Source: Parendozoicomonas haliclonae (GTDB lineage: Bacteria; Pseudomonadota; Gammaproteobacteria; Pseudomonadales; Endozoicomonadaceae). From it: a stretch of DNA of 64,000 bases. The position numbers and the translations under genes are program-made. The notes under the pieces are model-generated. The model was not told the DNA's origin and searched no databases. It saw only the letters and a list, made by a program, of their open reading frames with translations. Position 1 is the first letter of the stretch, and each line of letters begins with the position of its first letter. Positions 25,850 to 35,573 of this stretch are shown one piece after another. The stretch lies in NCBI RefSeq assembly GCF_900174585.1, contig NZ_FWPT01000007.1, positions 62,001 to 126,000 on the forward strand, in the 5' to 3' direction.

Positions 25850-26695
25850 CTATTCCAAAATTTCGACCGGCATACCCAGGTCAATCTGACCAACTCCGTG
25901 ATGCACCATATTCTGACCGAAGATAATGCCTTTCTCGGCTCGACGATAACCGGCCAGCGTCTTTAACGGTTCCGTGCCCTTTTCTCCGGTGGCCGGGTCA
26001 ACTGTGGTAAAGACACACCGGGTGCAGTTTTTCACCAAAGAGAACTCAATATCGCCAATACGGATACGCTTCCAGCTGTCTTCCTCATGGGGCTCACAGC
26101 CGGATACCACGATATTCGGCCGGAATCGGTTCATGGTGATAGGCTGTTCCAGTTTACTGTTCAGAAGTTCCAGTGAGGCTTCGGAGATCAAAAGGAAGGG
26201 AAAACCATCGGCAAAGCCCGTGCGCATGCCCTGTTCGGCATAACGCGGATCAACCTGCCGGTGCGTGCTCTCCGGCATATAGACCAGACGACAGTCTTCT
26301 TTCAGGTAGGCACTGAGCCAGTGTGCCGCTTCATCGCCGGCATCGATTGCGGCACAGGTATCACCCCAGACCGTTGCCATCACCCGCTGATCACTCACCG
26401 GGTACGGTACCTGCACCTGATCACCATGCGGACTGATTAATGTCAGACCATCAGCCCCGATCAGGGCACGCAACAACACGATAGCGGGATGAGCACGACC
26501 CGTAATAAAACTGCCGTCCTGGCTCTTCACTACCATCCAGCGTCGGTCACCGGCAAAACCAAAACTATCGACCTGAAAAGAGGACGCGGTATACTGCGCC
26601 AGAGACTTGACCGGATACACAGCCAGTTGTGAAACCACCGGCCCTGAAGTCTTTTCCGATAAACCGGCCAGGGCAGAAGACGAATTAGAAGACAT
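25850..26695 (-). CDS. MOSC-domain protein (YcbX-like)
   Basis: A 281-residue protein with the N-terminal MOSC beta-barrel domain (VSQLAVYPVKSLAQY, GFAGDRRWMVV) and a C-terminal MOSC domain holding the molybdenum cofactor-binding cysteine region (LVKNCTRCVFTTVDPATGEKG). E. coli YcbX, which detoxifies N-hydroxylated bases and amines with Moco, carries an extra C-terminal 2Fe-2S ferredoxin; here the protein ends before that domain, so electrons must come from a separate partner. It is divergent from the DUF1499 gene with only 42 bases between start codons, so the promoters must overlap. Confidence 0.88.
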   Translation of the reverse strand: MSSNSSSALAGLSEKTSGPVVSQLAVYPVKSLAQYTASSFQVDSFGFAGDRRWMVVKSQDGSFITGRAHPAIVLLRALIGADGLTLISPHGDQVQVPYPVSDQRVMATVWGDTCAAIDAGDEAAHWLSAYLKEDCRLVYMPESTHRQVDPRYAEQGMRTGFADGFPFLLISEASLELLNSKLEQPITMNRFRPNIVVSGCEPHEEDSWKRIRIGDIEFSLVKNCTRCVFTTVDPATGEKGTEPLKTLAGYRRAEKGIIFGQNMVHHGVGQIDLGMPVEILE

Positions 26696-26737
26696 TGAAG
26701 TTATACTTTCCCGTGTAAGTCAGGAGAAGAATAACCT

Positions 26738-27211
26738 ATGAAAAAGGCTGACAAAACTATCTTTGCTACAGCAGAAAAGCCCATCAAACCAGCGGCCTCC
26801 GTGCCCATACTGGCTGCCGCACTGATTATTGTGCCAACACTGGCTCTGGCTGAAACCAAAGCGAATGCCCACACAGACATGACCTGCCCTTCAAGCCCCA
26901 ACTGTGTCAGCAGTCAGGCAGAGGGAGACCACTCCATTGCGCCCTTATTATTTCCCGGCGCACCGCCTGACGAAATCAATAAGACACTAACCCAATGGCT
27001 TGAACAACAACCCCGAGTAGCGATTACCCATAACGATGCCAATAGCATTCAGGCTGAATTTACCTCCCGGGTGTTTGGTTTTGTTGATGACGTAACGCTG
27101 GTCATCCTGCCCGGCAAAGTCGAGGTGCGATCCGCTTCACGCACCGGCTACTACGACTTCGGTGCCAATCGCAGCCGTATTGAAGCGATACGGTCAGCAA
27201 TGAGCAACTGA
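26738..27211 (+). CDS. DUF1499 family envelope protein
   Basis: A 157-residue protein. Residues 23-42 form one hydrophobic segment (SVPILAAALIIVPTLALA), a signal peptide or anchor. The rest matches DUF1499: CPSSPNCVSSQA at about 49-60, then an SRVFGFVDDVTLVI strand pair and the GYYDFGANRSRIEAIR end. Function is not known for the family. GGAGAAG lies upstream of the ATG. It is divergent from the MOSC gene and convergent with the small gene at 27231. Confidence 0.85.
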   Translation: MKKADKTIFATAEKPIKPAASVPILAAALIIVPTLALAETKANAHTDMTCPSSPNCVSSQAEGDHSIAPLLFPGAPPDEINKTLTQWLEQQPRVAITHNDANSIQAEFTSRVFGFVDDVTLVILPGKVEVRSASRTGYYDFGANRSRIEAIRSAMSN

Positions 27212-27230
27212 GCCGCAACACGCAGCAAAG

Positions 27231-27467
27231 CTATAGAAAACGTTTCAGCAATACCCACCAGCTGACATCCATCTTTTCCCGCAGCAGTTCGGTCAAGCCG
27301 CCTGCTGCGGTCAGCCCAGCCAGCCCCCCGGGAGATAAAAACAAGGCCGTCACTGAACTCTTCAGCTGCTGCTCAGCCTTGTGCCCCTGTTCCGCCCAAT
27401 ACTGATGTTCCTGCATAAGTGCATCGATCTTTCTTTCGCAAGATTTCAGAGCCAGATGCTCAATCAC
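27231..27467 (-). CDS. Small hypothetical protein, third gene of a YqjD/YqjE-like operon
   Basis: A 78-residue protein with a charged helical first half (ERKIDALMQEHQYWAEQGHKAEQQL) and a weakly hydrophobic glycine-rich middle (LFLSPGGLAGLTAAGGL). It overlaps the preceding gene by eight bases, which supports co-translation. Position and size recall YqjK of the E. coli yqjC-D-E-K cluster, but sequence similarity is not obvious to me. Confidence 0.65.
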   Translation of the reverse strand: MIEHLALKSCERKIDALMQEHQYWAEQGHKAEQQLKSSVTALFLSPGGLAGLTAAGGLTELLREKMDVSWWVLLKRFL

Positions 27468-27927
27468 AATGTTTACCTCTGCCGGAAAGCTGTGTAGATG
27501 ACGACAACAGAGAAGCCGTACGATGAAATCCTAACCTGCGCCAGATCCTGCGCAGCTCACCAGCCAGCCAAACCAGCAGAATCAACTGCAGCAGTGCCAT
27601 AACAATCAAGGTATGCCCCAGGGTTCCGGTCAACAAAAACACACCAACCCCCACCAGGCCGATCAAACCTATCCATAAGGAAAAAACCACCATGGCTATC
27701 AGCATAATCAGCCCGACCATCACCATTACGGCACGCAGATTAAGCTGACTCTCTGCACGCACCAGCTGATGCAGGGTACGGGTTCTCTGCCCCCAGGATT
27801 GCCAGATCACCTGAAGCAGATCAAACAGCTCCAGAAGAACAGGACCTGATGGGCTCTCAGCCCCTGGCGACTCTGGTGGTGGCTCTGAAGGCTTTGCTGT
27901 TTCTTTGTCTGCTTTTGCCTCAACCAT
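27460..27927 (-). CDS. YqjE/holin-X-like inner membrane protein
   Basis: A 155-residue protein: a proline/serine/glutamate-rich cytoplasmic head (residues 1-30), an amphipathic stretch, two membrane segments at about 66-88 and 90-115 (VMVMVGLIMLIAMVVFSLWIG, then LLTGTLGHTLIVMALLQLILL), and a basic tail. This layout matches the YqjE/phage-holin-like superfamily found beside DUF883 proteins. It lies three bases after the DUF883 gene and overlaps the next gene, so it is the middle of a three-gene operon. Its role is not known; related operons belong to envelope-stress regulons. Confidence 0.75.
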   Translation of the reverse strand: MVEAKADKETAKPSEPPPESPGAESPSGPVLLELFDLLQVIWQSWGQRTRTLHQLVRAESQLNLRAVMVMVGLIMLIAMVVFSLWIGLIGLVGVGVFLLTGTLGHTLIVMALLQLILLVWLAGELRRIWRRLGFHRTASLLSSSTQLSGRGKHCD

Positions 27928-27930
27928 ATA

Positions 27931-28227
27931 TCAGTGACGGCGCAACAGCAGCGTCAACAGAATACCGGCGCCAAAGGCCACGCCTACGGTCATGAGCGGA
28001 TGCTGACCGGCATAGTGTCTGACCCGATCCGCAGAATCACGCAATGCCCGTTCCATTTCACGCTCCTTGTCGTGCAACCGGTGAGCCGCCTCCCCCACAT
28101 GGTCACGCACATAATGTTCTGCCGATGAGGCCCGGTGCGCTGCCGAGTCAAAGGCTTCATGGGCCTTGGCTTTCAGACCGTGATCCGGATGAGGGTGGGA
28201 ATCAGGATTAGGAGTGCCCGCTGCCAT
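27931..28227 (-). CDS. DUF883 (ElaB/YqjD/YgaM) membrane-anchored protein
   Basis: A 98-residue protein with a charged, histidine- and alanine-rich helical part (KAHEAFDSAAHRASSAEHYV, EREMERALRDSADRVRHY) and a C-terminal membrane anchor with the family signature (HPLMTVGVAFGAGILLTLLLRRH). E. coli members are inner-membrane proteins that bind ribosomes in stationary phase. It is the first gene of the operon with the YqjE-like gene. A 9-bp inverted repeat lies 58 bases upstream. Confidence 0.85.
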   Translation of the reverse strand: MAAGTPNPDSHPHPDHGLKAKAHEAFDSAAHRASSAEHYVRDHVGEAAHRLHDKEREMERALRDSADRVRHYAGQHPLMTVGVAFGAGILLTLLLRRH

Positions 28228-28284
28228 GTCTTACCTCTCGTCAAATGACACTGTCAGGATGTCGGAACACAACCGTATACCTGT

Positions 28285-28323
28285 ATTCCGGCAGACATGT
28301 ATATGGACTAAGTTTGCCGGAAT
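28285..28323. repeat. Inverted repeat between the DUF883 operon and RND operon 1
   Basis: ATTCCGGCA (28285-28293) and TGCCGGAAT (28315-28323) are perfect complements 21 bases apart. There is no T run, so an operator or RNA structure is more likely than a terminator. Confidence 0.5.
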
Positions 28324-28506
28324 CGCCAATTAGAAACTGCGAAAAAAGAACCGTTCACCAGCCTCTGCCGTATACCGTTAAACCGCGCAGTAGAGCATAT
28401 TTTTGCTCACAAAAACGCGAAACAATCAACGTACAAACCACAATCCGATTGCGGTATAGTCGCAGCAATAATTCGCCTTCAGGCAAGGGAAAGGGAAATA
28501 AAACCA

Positions 28507-29607
28507 ATGCTAAAAAAAATGCTGCTGATGTTAACCGTGACAGGCGTCCTGTTCGGTGCAGTTTTTGGGGTTTATTTTATGATGATGCAGGGCATGTCCC
28601 AGGGCATGGCCAGCTATGTTCCACCACCGACGGCCGTCAAGGCTGCGGATGCCACTCAGGAGAGCTGGCACCCCTACCTCTCCAGTATCGGTACTCTAAC
28701 CGCACGACAGGGTGTAGACATCCGTTCGGAGGTCTCCGGCATTATCAAGGAGCTGAACTTCCGCTCCGGTCAGGACATTACCGAAGGTCAACTGCTCATC
28801 ACTCTGGATGACGACGTTGAACGCGCCAACCTGAAAAGCTTCCAGGCCCGTAAAAAGCTGGCTCAGCTGACCTGGGAACGGGACAAGTCCCTGCTGGCTC
28901 AGAAAGCCATTTCCCGCACTCAATTTGACCAGTCCACCGCCACCCTGGATGAAGCGGCAGCGGCTGTGGAACAAACACTGGCAGTACTGGACAACAAGAA
29001 GATTACCGCCCCGTTCAGCGGCCGCATCGGTATTTCCCGTGCCGAAGCTGGCGACTACATTCGCGATGGCGACAAGCTGGCTACCCTGCAGAATATTGAT
29101 GAGCTGTATCTGGACTTCAACATGCCAGAACAGGACTACCCGAAACTGTTTATTGGCCAGACTGTGAACTTCACCGTGCAGGCCTATCCGGATCAGGTTT
29201 TCACTGCCAAGGTTGACGCTATCAACGCCAAGGTCGACAGCAGCACCCGTAATATTGAAGTCCGCGCCCTGATGGACAACCGTGATCGCCTGCTGGTACC
29301 GGGTATGTTTGCCGACCTTCAAGTGCTGGCCGAAAAGCCGGTGGATGTTATCACCCTGCCGGAAACCGCCATTACCTACACCCTCTATGGTGACAGTGTT
29401 TACGTGATCCGAGGCGATGCCGAGCAGCTGTCCGTGGAACTGGTGCAGATTGAAACCGGTGATATCCAAGGCAACCGGGTTGCCATCCTCTCCGGACTGG
29501 AAGGCAATGAACAGGTTGTTGATGGCGGCCAGCTGAAACTCTACAACGGTGCCAGCGTCGCCATTAAAGGTGCCGGTGACGACTCCGGCCAGAGCGGCTG
29601 GGAGTAA
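28507..29607 (+). CDS. RND efflux periplasmic adaptor (operon 1)
   Basis: A 366-residue membrane fusion protein that bridges an RND pump to an outer-membrane channel. Residues 5-28 form an N-terminal anchor (MLLMLTVTGVLFGAVFGVYF) with no lipobox. The two lipoyl halves (SEVSGIIKELNFRSGQDITEGQ and KITAPFSGRIGISRAEAGDYI) flank an alpha-hairpin of about 110-165, followed by the beta-barrel (DEQDYPKLF-like EQDYPKLFIGQTVNF) and the membrane-proximal end (LPETAITYTLYGDSVYVI). The permease follows six bases later. It is closely similar to the adaptor at 36976. No regulator gene is adjacent. Confidence 0.94.
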   Translation: MLKKMLLMLTVTGVLFGAVFGVYFMMMQGMSQGMASYVPPPTAVKAADATQESWHPYLSSIGTLTARQGVDIRSEVSGIIKELNFRSGQDITEGQLLITLDDDVERANLKSFQARKKLAQLTWERDKSLLAQKAISRTQFDQSTATLDEAAAAVEQTLAVLDNKKITAPFSGRIGISRAEAGDYIRDGDKLATLQNIDELYLDFNMPEQDYPKLFIGQTVNFTVQAYPDQVFTAKVDAINAKVDSSTRNIEVRALMDNRDRLLVPGMFADLQVLAEKPVDVITLPETAITYTLYGDSVYVIRGDAEQLSVELVQIETGDIQGNRVAILSGLEGNEQVVDGGQLKLYNGASVAIKGAGDDSGQSGWE

Positions 29608-29613
29608 ACGTCG

Positions 29614-32600
29614 ATGTCAGAACAGAAATTCTCTCCCAAAGAGTCGTTTACCGACCTGTTTATCCGTCGGCCGGTTTTGGCGACGGTGGTCAGCCTGTTA
29701 ATTATTCTGCTTGGCCTGCAGGCCTTTCAGAAGCTTCCGGTGCGGGAATACCCCGATCTGGAAGATGCCGTCATCACTGTCACCACCGCCTACCCGGGCG
29801 CCAGTGCCGAGCTGATACAGGGCTTTATTACGACCCCGGTACAGCAGGCCATCGCCTCGGCGGAAGGTATTGATTACATCACCTCCTCCAGTAACCAAAG
29901 CATTTCCACAGTCACCGTGAAGCTGCGTCTGGGTTATAGCGCCGATAAAGCTCTGACCGAGATTATGTCCAAGGTCAACCAGATCCGCAGCCAGCTACCT
30001 GCTGAGTCCCAGGATCCGGTAATCACCAAGGGCAACAATCAGGGTGCCGCCCTGCTCTATATCAGCTTCTACAGTGATCGGATGAGTGGTGAGCAGGTTA
30101 CCGATTATCTGACCCGTGTTGTCCAGCCACAGCTGGCCACCGTTGAAGGGGTTGGTTCGGCCGATATTCTCGGCGCTAAAACCTTTGCCATGCGCATCTG
30201 GCTTGATCCGATCCGGATGAGCGCCTTTGAAGTGACTGCGGCGGAGATCAACGGCGCCCTGCTCAACAATAACGTGCAGTCAGCAGCGGGCCAGACCCAG
30301 GGTGAGATGGTCATTTCCAATGTGAATGCCCGCACCAGTCTGTCTACGGAAAAAGACTTTGCTGACATCGTGATCAAGAATCAGGACGATGTGCTGGTTC
30401 GTCTGGCGGATGTCGCCACCATTGAACTGTCCGCCGAAAACCCGAACAGCTTTGTGGCCTTTAATGGCAAAGAGTCAACTTACGTGGCGATCAACGCCAC
30501 ACCGTCTGCCAACCCGCTGGATGTGATAAGTCGGGTACACGACAAGCTGCCGGAGATTCGCAGCCAGCTGCCTAACTCCATGGGCCTTGAACCTGTCTAT
30601 GATGCGACTGAGTTTATCCAGGCTTCTATCGACGAGGTTATTCAGACCATTGTTGAAGCCGCTCTGATCGTTATCCTGGTAGTTTTCCTGTTCCTGGGTT
30701 CCGTGCGGATTGTAATTATCCCGATTGTCGCGATTCCCCTGTCCCTGATCGGCGTACTGTTCTTTATGCAGATGATGGGTTACTCCATCAACCTGCTGAC
30801 GCTGCTGGCGATGGTTCTGGCCATCGGTCTGGTGGTCGATGATGCCATCGTCGTGGTGGAAAACATTCACCGTCATATCGAGGAAGGCCAGACACCATTT
30901 AATGCCGCCATTATGGGTGCCCGTGAGATTGCTCTCCCGGTTATTGCCATGACCGTGACCCTGGCAGCGGTATACGCTCCAATCGGGTTTATGGAAGGTT
31001 TGACGGGTGCATTGTTTAAGGAGTTTGCCTTTACCCTGGCCGGTGCCGTCATCGTGTCCGGTATTGTCGCCCTGACCCTGTCTCCGATGATGTGTTCCCG
31101 CCTGTTGCTGCCAGCTGGCAACGACAGCAAGTTTGTGAAGTGGCTGGACCGCAAGTTTGACAGCCTGAAGGATCGCTATCAGCGTCGACTGACCAGCGCT
31201 CTGGAAACCCGTGCTGTGACCCTGGTCTTTGCCATGATCGTCCTGATGACCATTCCGCCGATGTTTATGTTCACCAAGAAGGAACTGGCACCTGCGGAAG
31301 ACAATGGTCTGGTGTTTATGGTATCCAAGGCTCCGCAGTACGCCAGCATTGATTATATGAATGCCTACACCGCCGAGCTGGAAACCGCTTTCCAGACCTT
31401 CCCGGAGTACGAGCAGTCCTTCCTGATAAACCAGAGCCCGACCTCATCCTTTGCCGGGATGGGTCTGAAGCCCTGGAATGAGCGGGAGCGTAGTGTTTTT
31501 GCGGTTCAGAAAGAACTGCAGGACTATCATCTGAGCCAGATCACCGGTATCAACACCTTCTCGTTTGTAATGCCTACCCTGCCGGGTTCCGGTGGTGGTC
31601 TGCCGGTGCAGTTTATCCTCAACACCACCAGCGACTATGAAACTCTGTCGCAGGTTGCGGGCCAGCTGGTTGGTAAGGCGATGCAGTCCGGAATGTTTAT
31701 GTTCGCGGAGACCGAGCTGACCTTTAACAAACCGGAAACCGAAATCCTGATCGACCGTGATAAGGCTGCCAACCTCGGTATCAGCATGAGCGATATCGGC
31801 ACCACCCTGGCCACCATGCTGGGTGATGGTGATCTGAACCGCTTCAGCATTGATGGCCGCAGTTACAAGGTCATTCCGCAGGCTAATCAGGAGTTTCGTC
31901 TGAGCCGTGAATGGCTGGGTCGTTACTATGTTCGCTCGGCCAGCGATGCGCTGGTGCCGCTGTCGGCTGTGATTACCCTGAAGAGTGAAGCGCGTCCGAA
32001 CCAGCTGACCCAGTTCCAGCAGCTGAACTCCACCAAAATCCAGGGCATGCTGCTGCCGGGTGTCAGCCTGGGTGAAGCACTGACCTTCCTGCAGGAGCAG
32101 ACCCGTGAACTGGCTCCGGCCGGCTTTGGTACTGACTTTGAAGGAACATCCCGTCAGTTTATGAACGAAGGCAACGCCCTGATTATCACCTTTGCCATTT
32201 CGCTGCTGGTGATCTTCCTGGTGCTGGCTGCCCAGTTTGAAAGCTTCCGGGACCCTCTGGTGGTGATGATAACCGTGCCAATGTCGATCTGTGGTGCGCT
32301 GATTCCGCTGATGCTGGGCTTTATTTTCCAGTTTGGTCTGGGCATTAATGTTTCCATGAACATTTACACCCAGATTGGTCTGGTGACTCTGATCGGCCTG
32401 ATCTCCAAGCACGGTATCCTGATCGTTGAGTTTGCCAACCAGCTGCGTCAGCAGGGTAAGACTCTGGAAGAGGCTATTCTGGAAGCCTCAGCCATGCGTC
32501 TGCGTCCGATCCTGATGACTACCGGTGCAACTGTACTGGGTATTCTTCCGCTGTTGTTTGCTTCCGGTGCCGGGGCAGTCAGCCGATTCAATATCGGTCT

Positions 32601-32733
32601 GGTGATCACCTCAGGTATGACTATCGGCACCCTGTTCACCCTGTTTGTGGTGCCAGTGATGTATTCCTATCTGGCCCGTCGTGAAGCGGCGGACACAACC
32701 ACCGACGCTCAACCTAAACCTGTCGCTTACTAA
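29614..32733 (+). CDS. RND (HAE1-type) efflux permease (operon 1)
   Basis: A 1039-residue proton-driven exporter of hydrophobic or amphiphilic compounds, normal length for the AcrB class. FTDLFIRRPVLATVVSLLIILLG opens the first membrane helix. TM4 carries the proton-relay pair D409-D410 in GLVVDDAIVVVENI. The second half holds GGGLPVQFIL, SRQFMNEGNALIITFAISLLVIFLVLAAQFESF and GLVTLIGLISKHGILIVEFAN, typical of the MexF/VmeB-like branch. No outer-membrane channel gene is present, so a TolC-like protein elsewhere must serve. It pairs with the adaptor just upstream. Confidence 0.96.
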   Translation: MSEQKFSPKESFTDLFIRRPVLATVVSLLIILLGLQAFQKLPVREYPDLEDAVITVTTAYPGASAELIQGFITTPVQQAIASAEGIDYITSSSNQSISTVTVKLRLGYSADKALTEIMSKVNQIRSQLPAESQDPVITKGNNQGAALLYISFYSDRMSGEQVTDYLTRVVQPQLATVEGVGSADILGAKTFAMRIWLDPIRMSAFEVTAAEINGALLNNNVQSAAGQTQGEMVISNVNARTSLSTEKDFADIVIKNQDDVLVRLADVATIELSAENPNSFVAFNGKESTYVAINATPSANPLDVISRVHDKLPEIRSQLPNSMGLEPVYDATEFIQASIDEVIQTIVEAALIVILVVFLFLGSVRIVIIPIVAIPLSLIGVLFFMQMMGYSINLLTLLAMVLAIGLVVDDAIVVVENIHRHIEEGQTPFNAAIMGAREIALPVIAMTVTLAAVYAPIGFMEGLTGALFKEFAFTLAGAVIVSGIVALTLSPMMCSRLLLPAGNDSKFVKWLDRKFDSLKDRYQRRLTSALETRAVTLVFAMIVLMTIPPMFMFTKKELAPAEDNGLVFMVSKAPQYASIDYMNAYTAELETAFQTFPEYEQSFLINQSPTSSFAGMGLKPWNERERSVFAVQKELQDYHLSQITGINTFSFVMPTLPGSGGGLPVQFILNTTSDYETLSQVAGQLVGKAMQSGMFMFAETELTFNKPETEILIDRDKAANLGISMSDIGTTLATMLGDGDLNRFSIDGRSYKVIPQANQEFRLSREWLGRYYVRSASDALVPLSAVITLKSEARPNQLTQFQQLNSTKIQGMLLPGVSLGEALTFLQEQTRELAPAGFGTDFEGTSRQFMNEGNALIITFAISLLVIFLVLAAQFESFRDPLVVMITVPMSICGALIPLMLGFIFQFGLGINVSMNIYTQIGLVTLIGLISKHGILIVEFANQLRQQGKTLEEAILEASAMRLRPILMTTGATVLGILPLLFASGAGAVSRFNIGLVITSGMTIGTLFTLFVVPVMYSYLARREAADTTTDAQPKPVAY

Positions 32734-32751
32734 CCCGTCAGTACGCAACCT

Positions 32752-32790
32752 TCAGCCGTGTTATGCAGAAACTCTGTATAACACGGCTGA
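32752..32790. terminator. Hairpin terminator between RND operon 1 and the autotransporter
   Basis: TCAGCCGTGTTAT and ATAACACGGCTGA form a perfect 13-bp stem, extendable by a few inner pairs. The genes on either side are convergent. T-tracts are weak, so efficiency is uncertain. Confidence 0.65.
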
Positions 32791-32804
32791 TGTTCTCTAT
32801 CTCT

Positions 32805-35423
32805 TTAGAACAGCCATACCAAATCAGCACTGATCTGTCGGGACTGCAGATGATGTGAGCGCGTAACGCCATATTGCACCGAGCCCTCTAATGCCCCATG
32901 ACTCAACTTAAAGCCCACTTGACCCGCCTGACTGTGGCTGTCGATCTCCGGCTCCAGTACCGCTATCCGACCAGGACTTTCCGCATTATAAAAATAACTC
33001 TTCCGCTTTCTCTGCCCCCAGACCGTGGACACCTGCATTCCCAGCGACGGTGCCAAAACGGTGCGGGAGGACTTCAGCAGGTTATCTCCCCGCAGCTCCA
33101 CGCCGATCGGTATTTTCCAGATACTCTGCCGGCTTGAGGTACTATTGAAAGAGTTCTGCCCATTCACCTTCACATGACTGCCAGACTGTGTGATCTGCCA
33201 GTAATTGAGCGCCAGAGTCGGTATGACCGTCCAGCCTGAGTGACGATCGGCGAACAACGTAAACGCCTGGCTAAGTCCAACATTCAATCCACCAACGGTC
33301 ACCGGAAAAACAGATTCCAGTAATGTCTGATCAAACTGCTGTTGCAAGTGATGACGTGTGTGCATAAACACAGCTTCCACATCAACCCGCGTAACACCAA
33401 TAAAATGAGAGCCCCCTGCAAACAAAGCCTGAGTTTCGCTCTTATCATGGGAGGAGTAGAGAGCATTATGGCTATGCAACCGGCCCGAACCGCCAAAGAG
33501 CCCAAAAAACAACTGCCCTTCGCTCAGCCCCTGCACCCACTGAATTCCCAGCCCCTGCCGATGACCTCGTACATCAACAAGCTGATTACTACTGGGAAAA
33601 TTTTTCCCGTAAACCTGATCATAAAGGGGAAGAACCCAAAAAGAAGATTGCGCATTTGATGGATCAGGACACAGCCCCACCCATAAAGAGTTCATCACTT
33701 CATTGCAGGGGCCCATATCTAAAGGGGGCGGCAGTAACTGGATTGCCAGCTGATGATCCAGCCAGCTCGCCGGGACAGGCTGATAATAAGACGGCGGACG
33801 GGAACTGGTGTTCGCAGTAGGTAAAAATGGCATAACCGGCGCGGCTGGCACCAAAGGGGTTTCCGGAGTAACAGGCGTAGAAGGTGAGAGTGGCGTTTCT
33901 GGCGTAATCGGGGTGGCCGGTGTTAAGGGCGTCTCCGGGGCAATCGGAGTAGCAGGAGTAAGTGGGACTTCTGGAGTGATCGGTGTTGCCGGTGTAAGAG
34001 GGACTTCGGGTGTGATCGGGGCGGCCGGCGTTAAAGGTGTTTCCGGAGTGATCGGGGTAGCGGGCGTAAGCGGGGTTTCTGGTGTGATCGGTGTTGCTGG
34101 AGTCAGAGGTGTTTCCTGTGGAGTATAAGTCAGGTTTGCCACCAGATAATCATTACCACCATCAGCTAGTTGCGCCAGGGTCATGGAATAATCCGGGTTG
34201 CTGACTGTGGGAGTCAGGTCAGCAAGATTAATATCCAGCTGACCACCTTGATCGGTTTCTATTTTGATCAGGCGGAATTGCTGGGACTGTTCCTGTGAAG
34301 GCGTTATCTGCAGATCACCCAGAACGGTACCTTTGCCAGTCACCGACAGTTTGCTGCCATTAATAATTAACAACGGAGCCACACCGCCGGCACTGGTTTC
34401 ATTACTGCTCGATAAGGGTACCTGCCAGGTACCACCATCGACAAAATTTAACGACAGCGAACCAGCATTTGTCAGCATGGAGCCACTATTGAGCTGCCAC
34501 TTCGCTGTAGGGCTATAAAAATAGAGCTGACTTTTGCCAGAGGTTATGTTCACCGGGCCATTGATGTCAGAGCCCGCCGCAAGATCCAGAGTGACTTGAT
34601 TCTGCATTCCCGACAATGTCATCAACCCCTGCAGACGGATAACCTGAGGGCTTGGAGTGTTTGGACTGGCGGGTTGCCGTGTCGACAAACTGGATAGTGT
34701 ACTCGCGGGTGGCATGAAGACGGAATAACCATTGCTGTTGGTGGCCGTCAACGGTGCCTGCACCACAAGCTGTCCACCATTCACGTAAACCGATGCAGAG
34801 CCTTCCCCCTGAGTGGCTAAGGTGGTGGCTGCATTCAAATGAACCAAAGCCTGAGCCTGACCAGAGCTTTCCTGTTCATCCAGGTGCAAGCCATAACTTC
34901 CCGTACCATTATGATTGATCGTGAGTGGCTGATTGAAGTCTATGCTGCCAGATGCGGCCAAAGCGCCATGGGTATACTGCCCGCTGAGATTAATATTTAC
35001 CGGCCCATTAAACACAAGGCCCGGTGTTGTGTAGGAAACCACACCGTAATTCTGTGACAGCCCATTGCTGGTTGTGATAGTGAGGGGGCCGGAGAGATTC
35101 ACCTGTCCACCCGACTGCCCCACTATCCCCATTGCAAACGACGAATCCAGATTAATAGTCAGCGCCTGCACATCACCGGTGATAGTACCGTTATTCTCTG
35201 CGACAACAGCGGGTTGACCCGGAGTGGTATCAGAGAAATTTACGGTAATATTCCCCTGCAGGGTCACGCTATCCTGAGAAGCCTGGATAGGCTGGGTATA
35301 GGTACCAGTGTTATATGTGGTGTCGGCATACCCACAAACCACCAGTCCCAATGGCGTAAACTTCAGGACAAGTGCAGAAAAGAACAACAACGGTTTGCTG
35401 CGCTGAGGCTTATGCATATTCAT
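32805..35423 (-). CDS. Autotransporter (type Va) with proline/threonine repeat linker
   Basis: A protein of about 872 residues. After the basic [10 protein letters not shown] a signal peptide runs to about residue 34 ([22 protein letters not shown]). The passenger (about 35-430) is made of short beta-helix-like repeats ([38 protein letters not shown]). A PT-rich linker of about eight 12-residue units follows. The last ~270 residues are an outer-membrane barrel ending in the expected aromatic (ISADLVWLF). It probably displays or releases an adhesin-like domain; no protease motif is seen. ATG 35423 is preferred over an ATG ten codons upstream, but neither has a good ribosome-binding site. Confidence 0.85.
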   Translation of the reverse strand: MNMHKPQRSKPLLFFSALVLKFTPLGLVVCGYADTTYNTGTYTQPIQASQDSVTLQGNITVNFSDTTPGQPAVVAENNGTITGDVQALTINLDSSFAMGIVGQSGGQVNLSGPLTITTSNGLSQNYGVVSYTTPGLVFNGPVNINLSGQYTHGALAASGSIDFNQPLTINHNGTGSYGLHLDEQESSGQAQALVHLNAATTLATQGEGSASVYVNGGQLVVQAPLTATNSNGYSVFMPPASTLSSLSTRQPASPNTPSPQVIRLQGLMTLSGMQNQVTLDLAAGSDINGPVNITSGKSQLYFYSPTAKWQLNSGSMLTNAGSLSLNFVDGGTWQVPLSSSNETSAGGVAPLLIINGSKLSVTGKGTVLGDLQITPSQEQSQQFRLIKIETDQGGQLDINLADLTPTVSNPDYSMTLAQLADGGNDYLVANLTYTPQETPLTPATPITPETPLTPATPITPETPLTPAAPITPEVPLTPATPITPEVPLTPATPIAPETPLTPATPITPETPLSPSTPVTPETPLVPAAPVMPFLPTANTSSRPPSYYQPVPASWLDHQLAIQLLPPPLDMGPCNEVMNSLWVGLCPDPSNAQSSFWVLPLYDQVYGKNFPSSNQLVDVRGHRQGLGIQWVQGLSEGQLFFGLFGGSGRLHSHNALYSSHDKSETQALFAGGSHFIGVTRVDVEAVFMHTRHHLQQQFDQTLLESVFPVTVGGLNVGLSQAFTLFADRHSGWTVIPTLALNYWQITQSGSHVKVNGQNSFNSTSSRQSIWKIPIGVELRGDNLLKSSRTVLAPSLGMQVSTVWGQRKRKSYFYNAESPGRIAVLEPEIDSHSQAGQVGFKLSHGALEGSVQYGVTRSHHLQSRQISADLVWLF
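33840..34118 (-). repeat. In-frame 36-base tandem repeat encoding the PT-rich linker
   Basis: About eight copies of a 36-base unit encode variants of [12 protein letters not shown], alternating E-T, E-V and A-A forms. Such arrays expand and contract by slippage. The opposite strand reads as a collagen-like Gly-Val pattern, which is only a shadow. Confidence 0.85.
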
Positions 35424-35573
35424 CCACAGTCGTAAAATTACAACCGCAAGCATAGGTGTGATTTAAAGCAGCCCCTCTTCAATATCTCGAAACAATCCTC
35501 TCATTAGTGACCGATCACATCTGTTAATTGCCTTCTATACTGGCTGACTCCGTTTGGATAAGTCAGTGCTGTT

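Noticed and set aside
31444-32412. A 322-codon minus-strand frame within RND permease 1, and a similar one at 38372-39358 within permease 2
   Set aside because: Both mirror conserved coding sequence; their His/Gln-rich composition is typical of antisense reading.
33840-34118. A CRISPR-like repeat array
   Set aside because: The repeats are directly adjacent, in frame and coding, without unique spacers.
33808-34128. A collagen-like Gly-Val repeat protein on the plus strand
   Set aside because: It is the complement of the PT-rich linker repeat of the autotransporter; no start signal or continuation.
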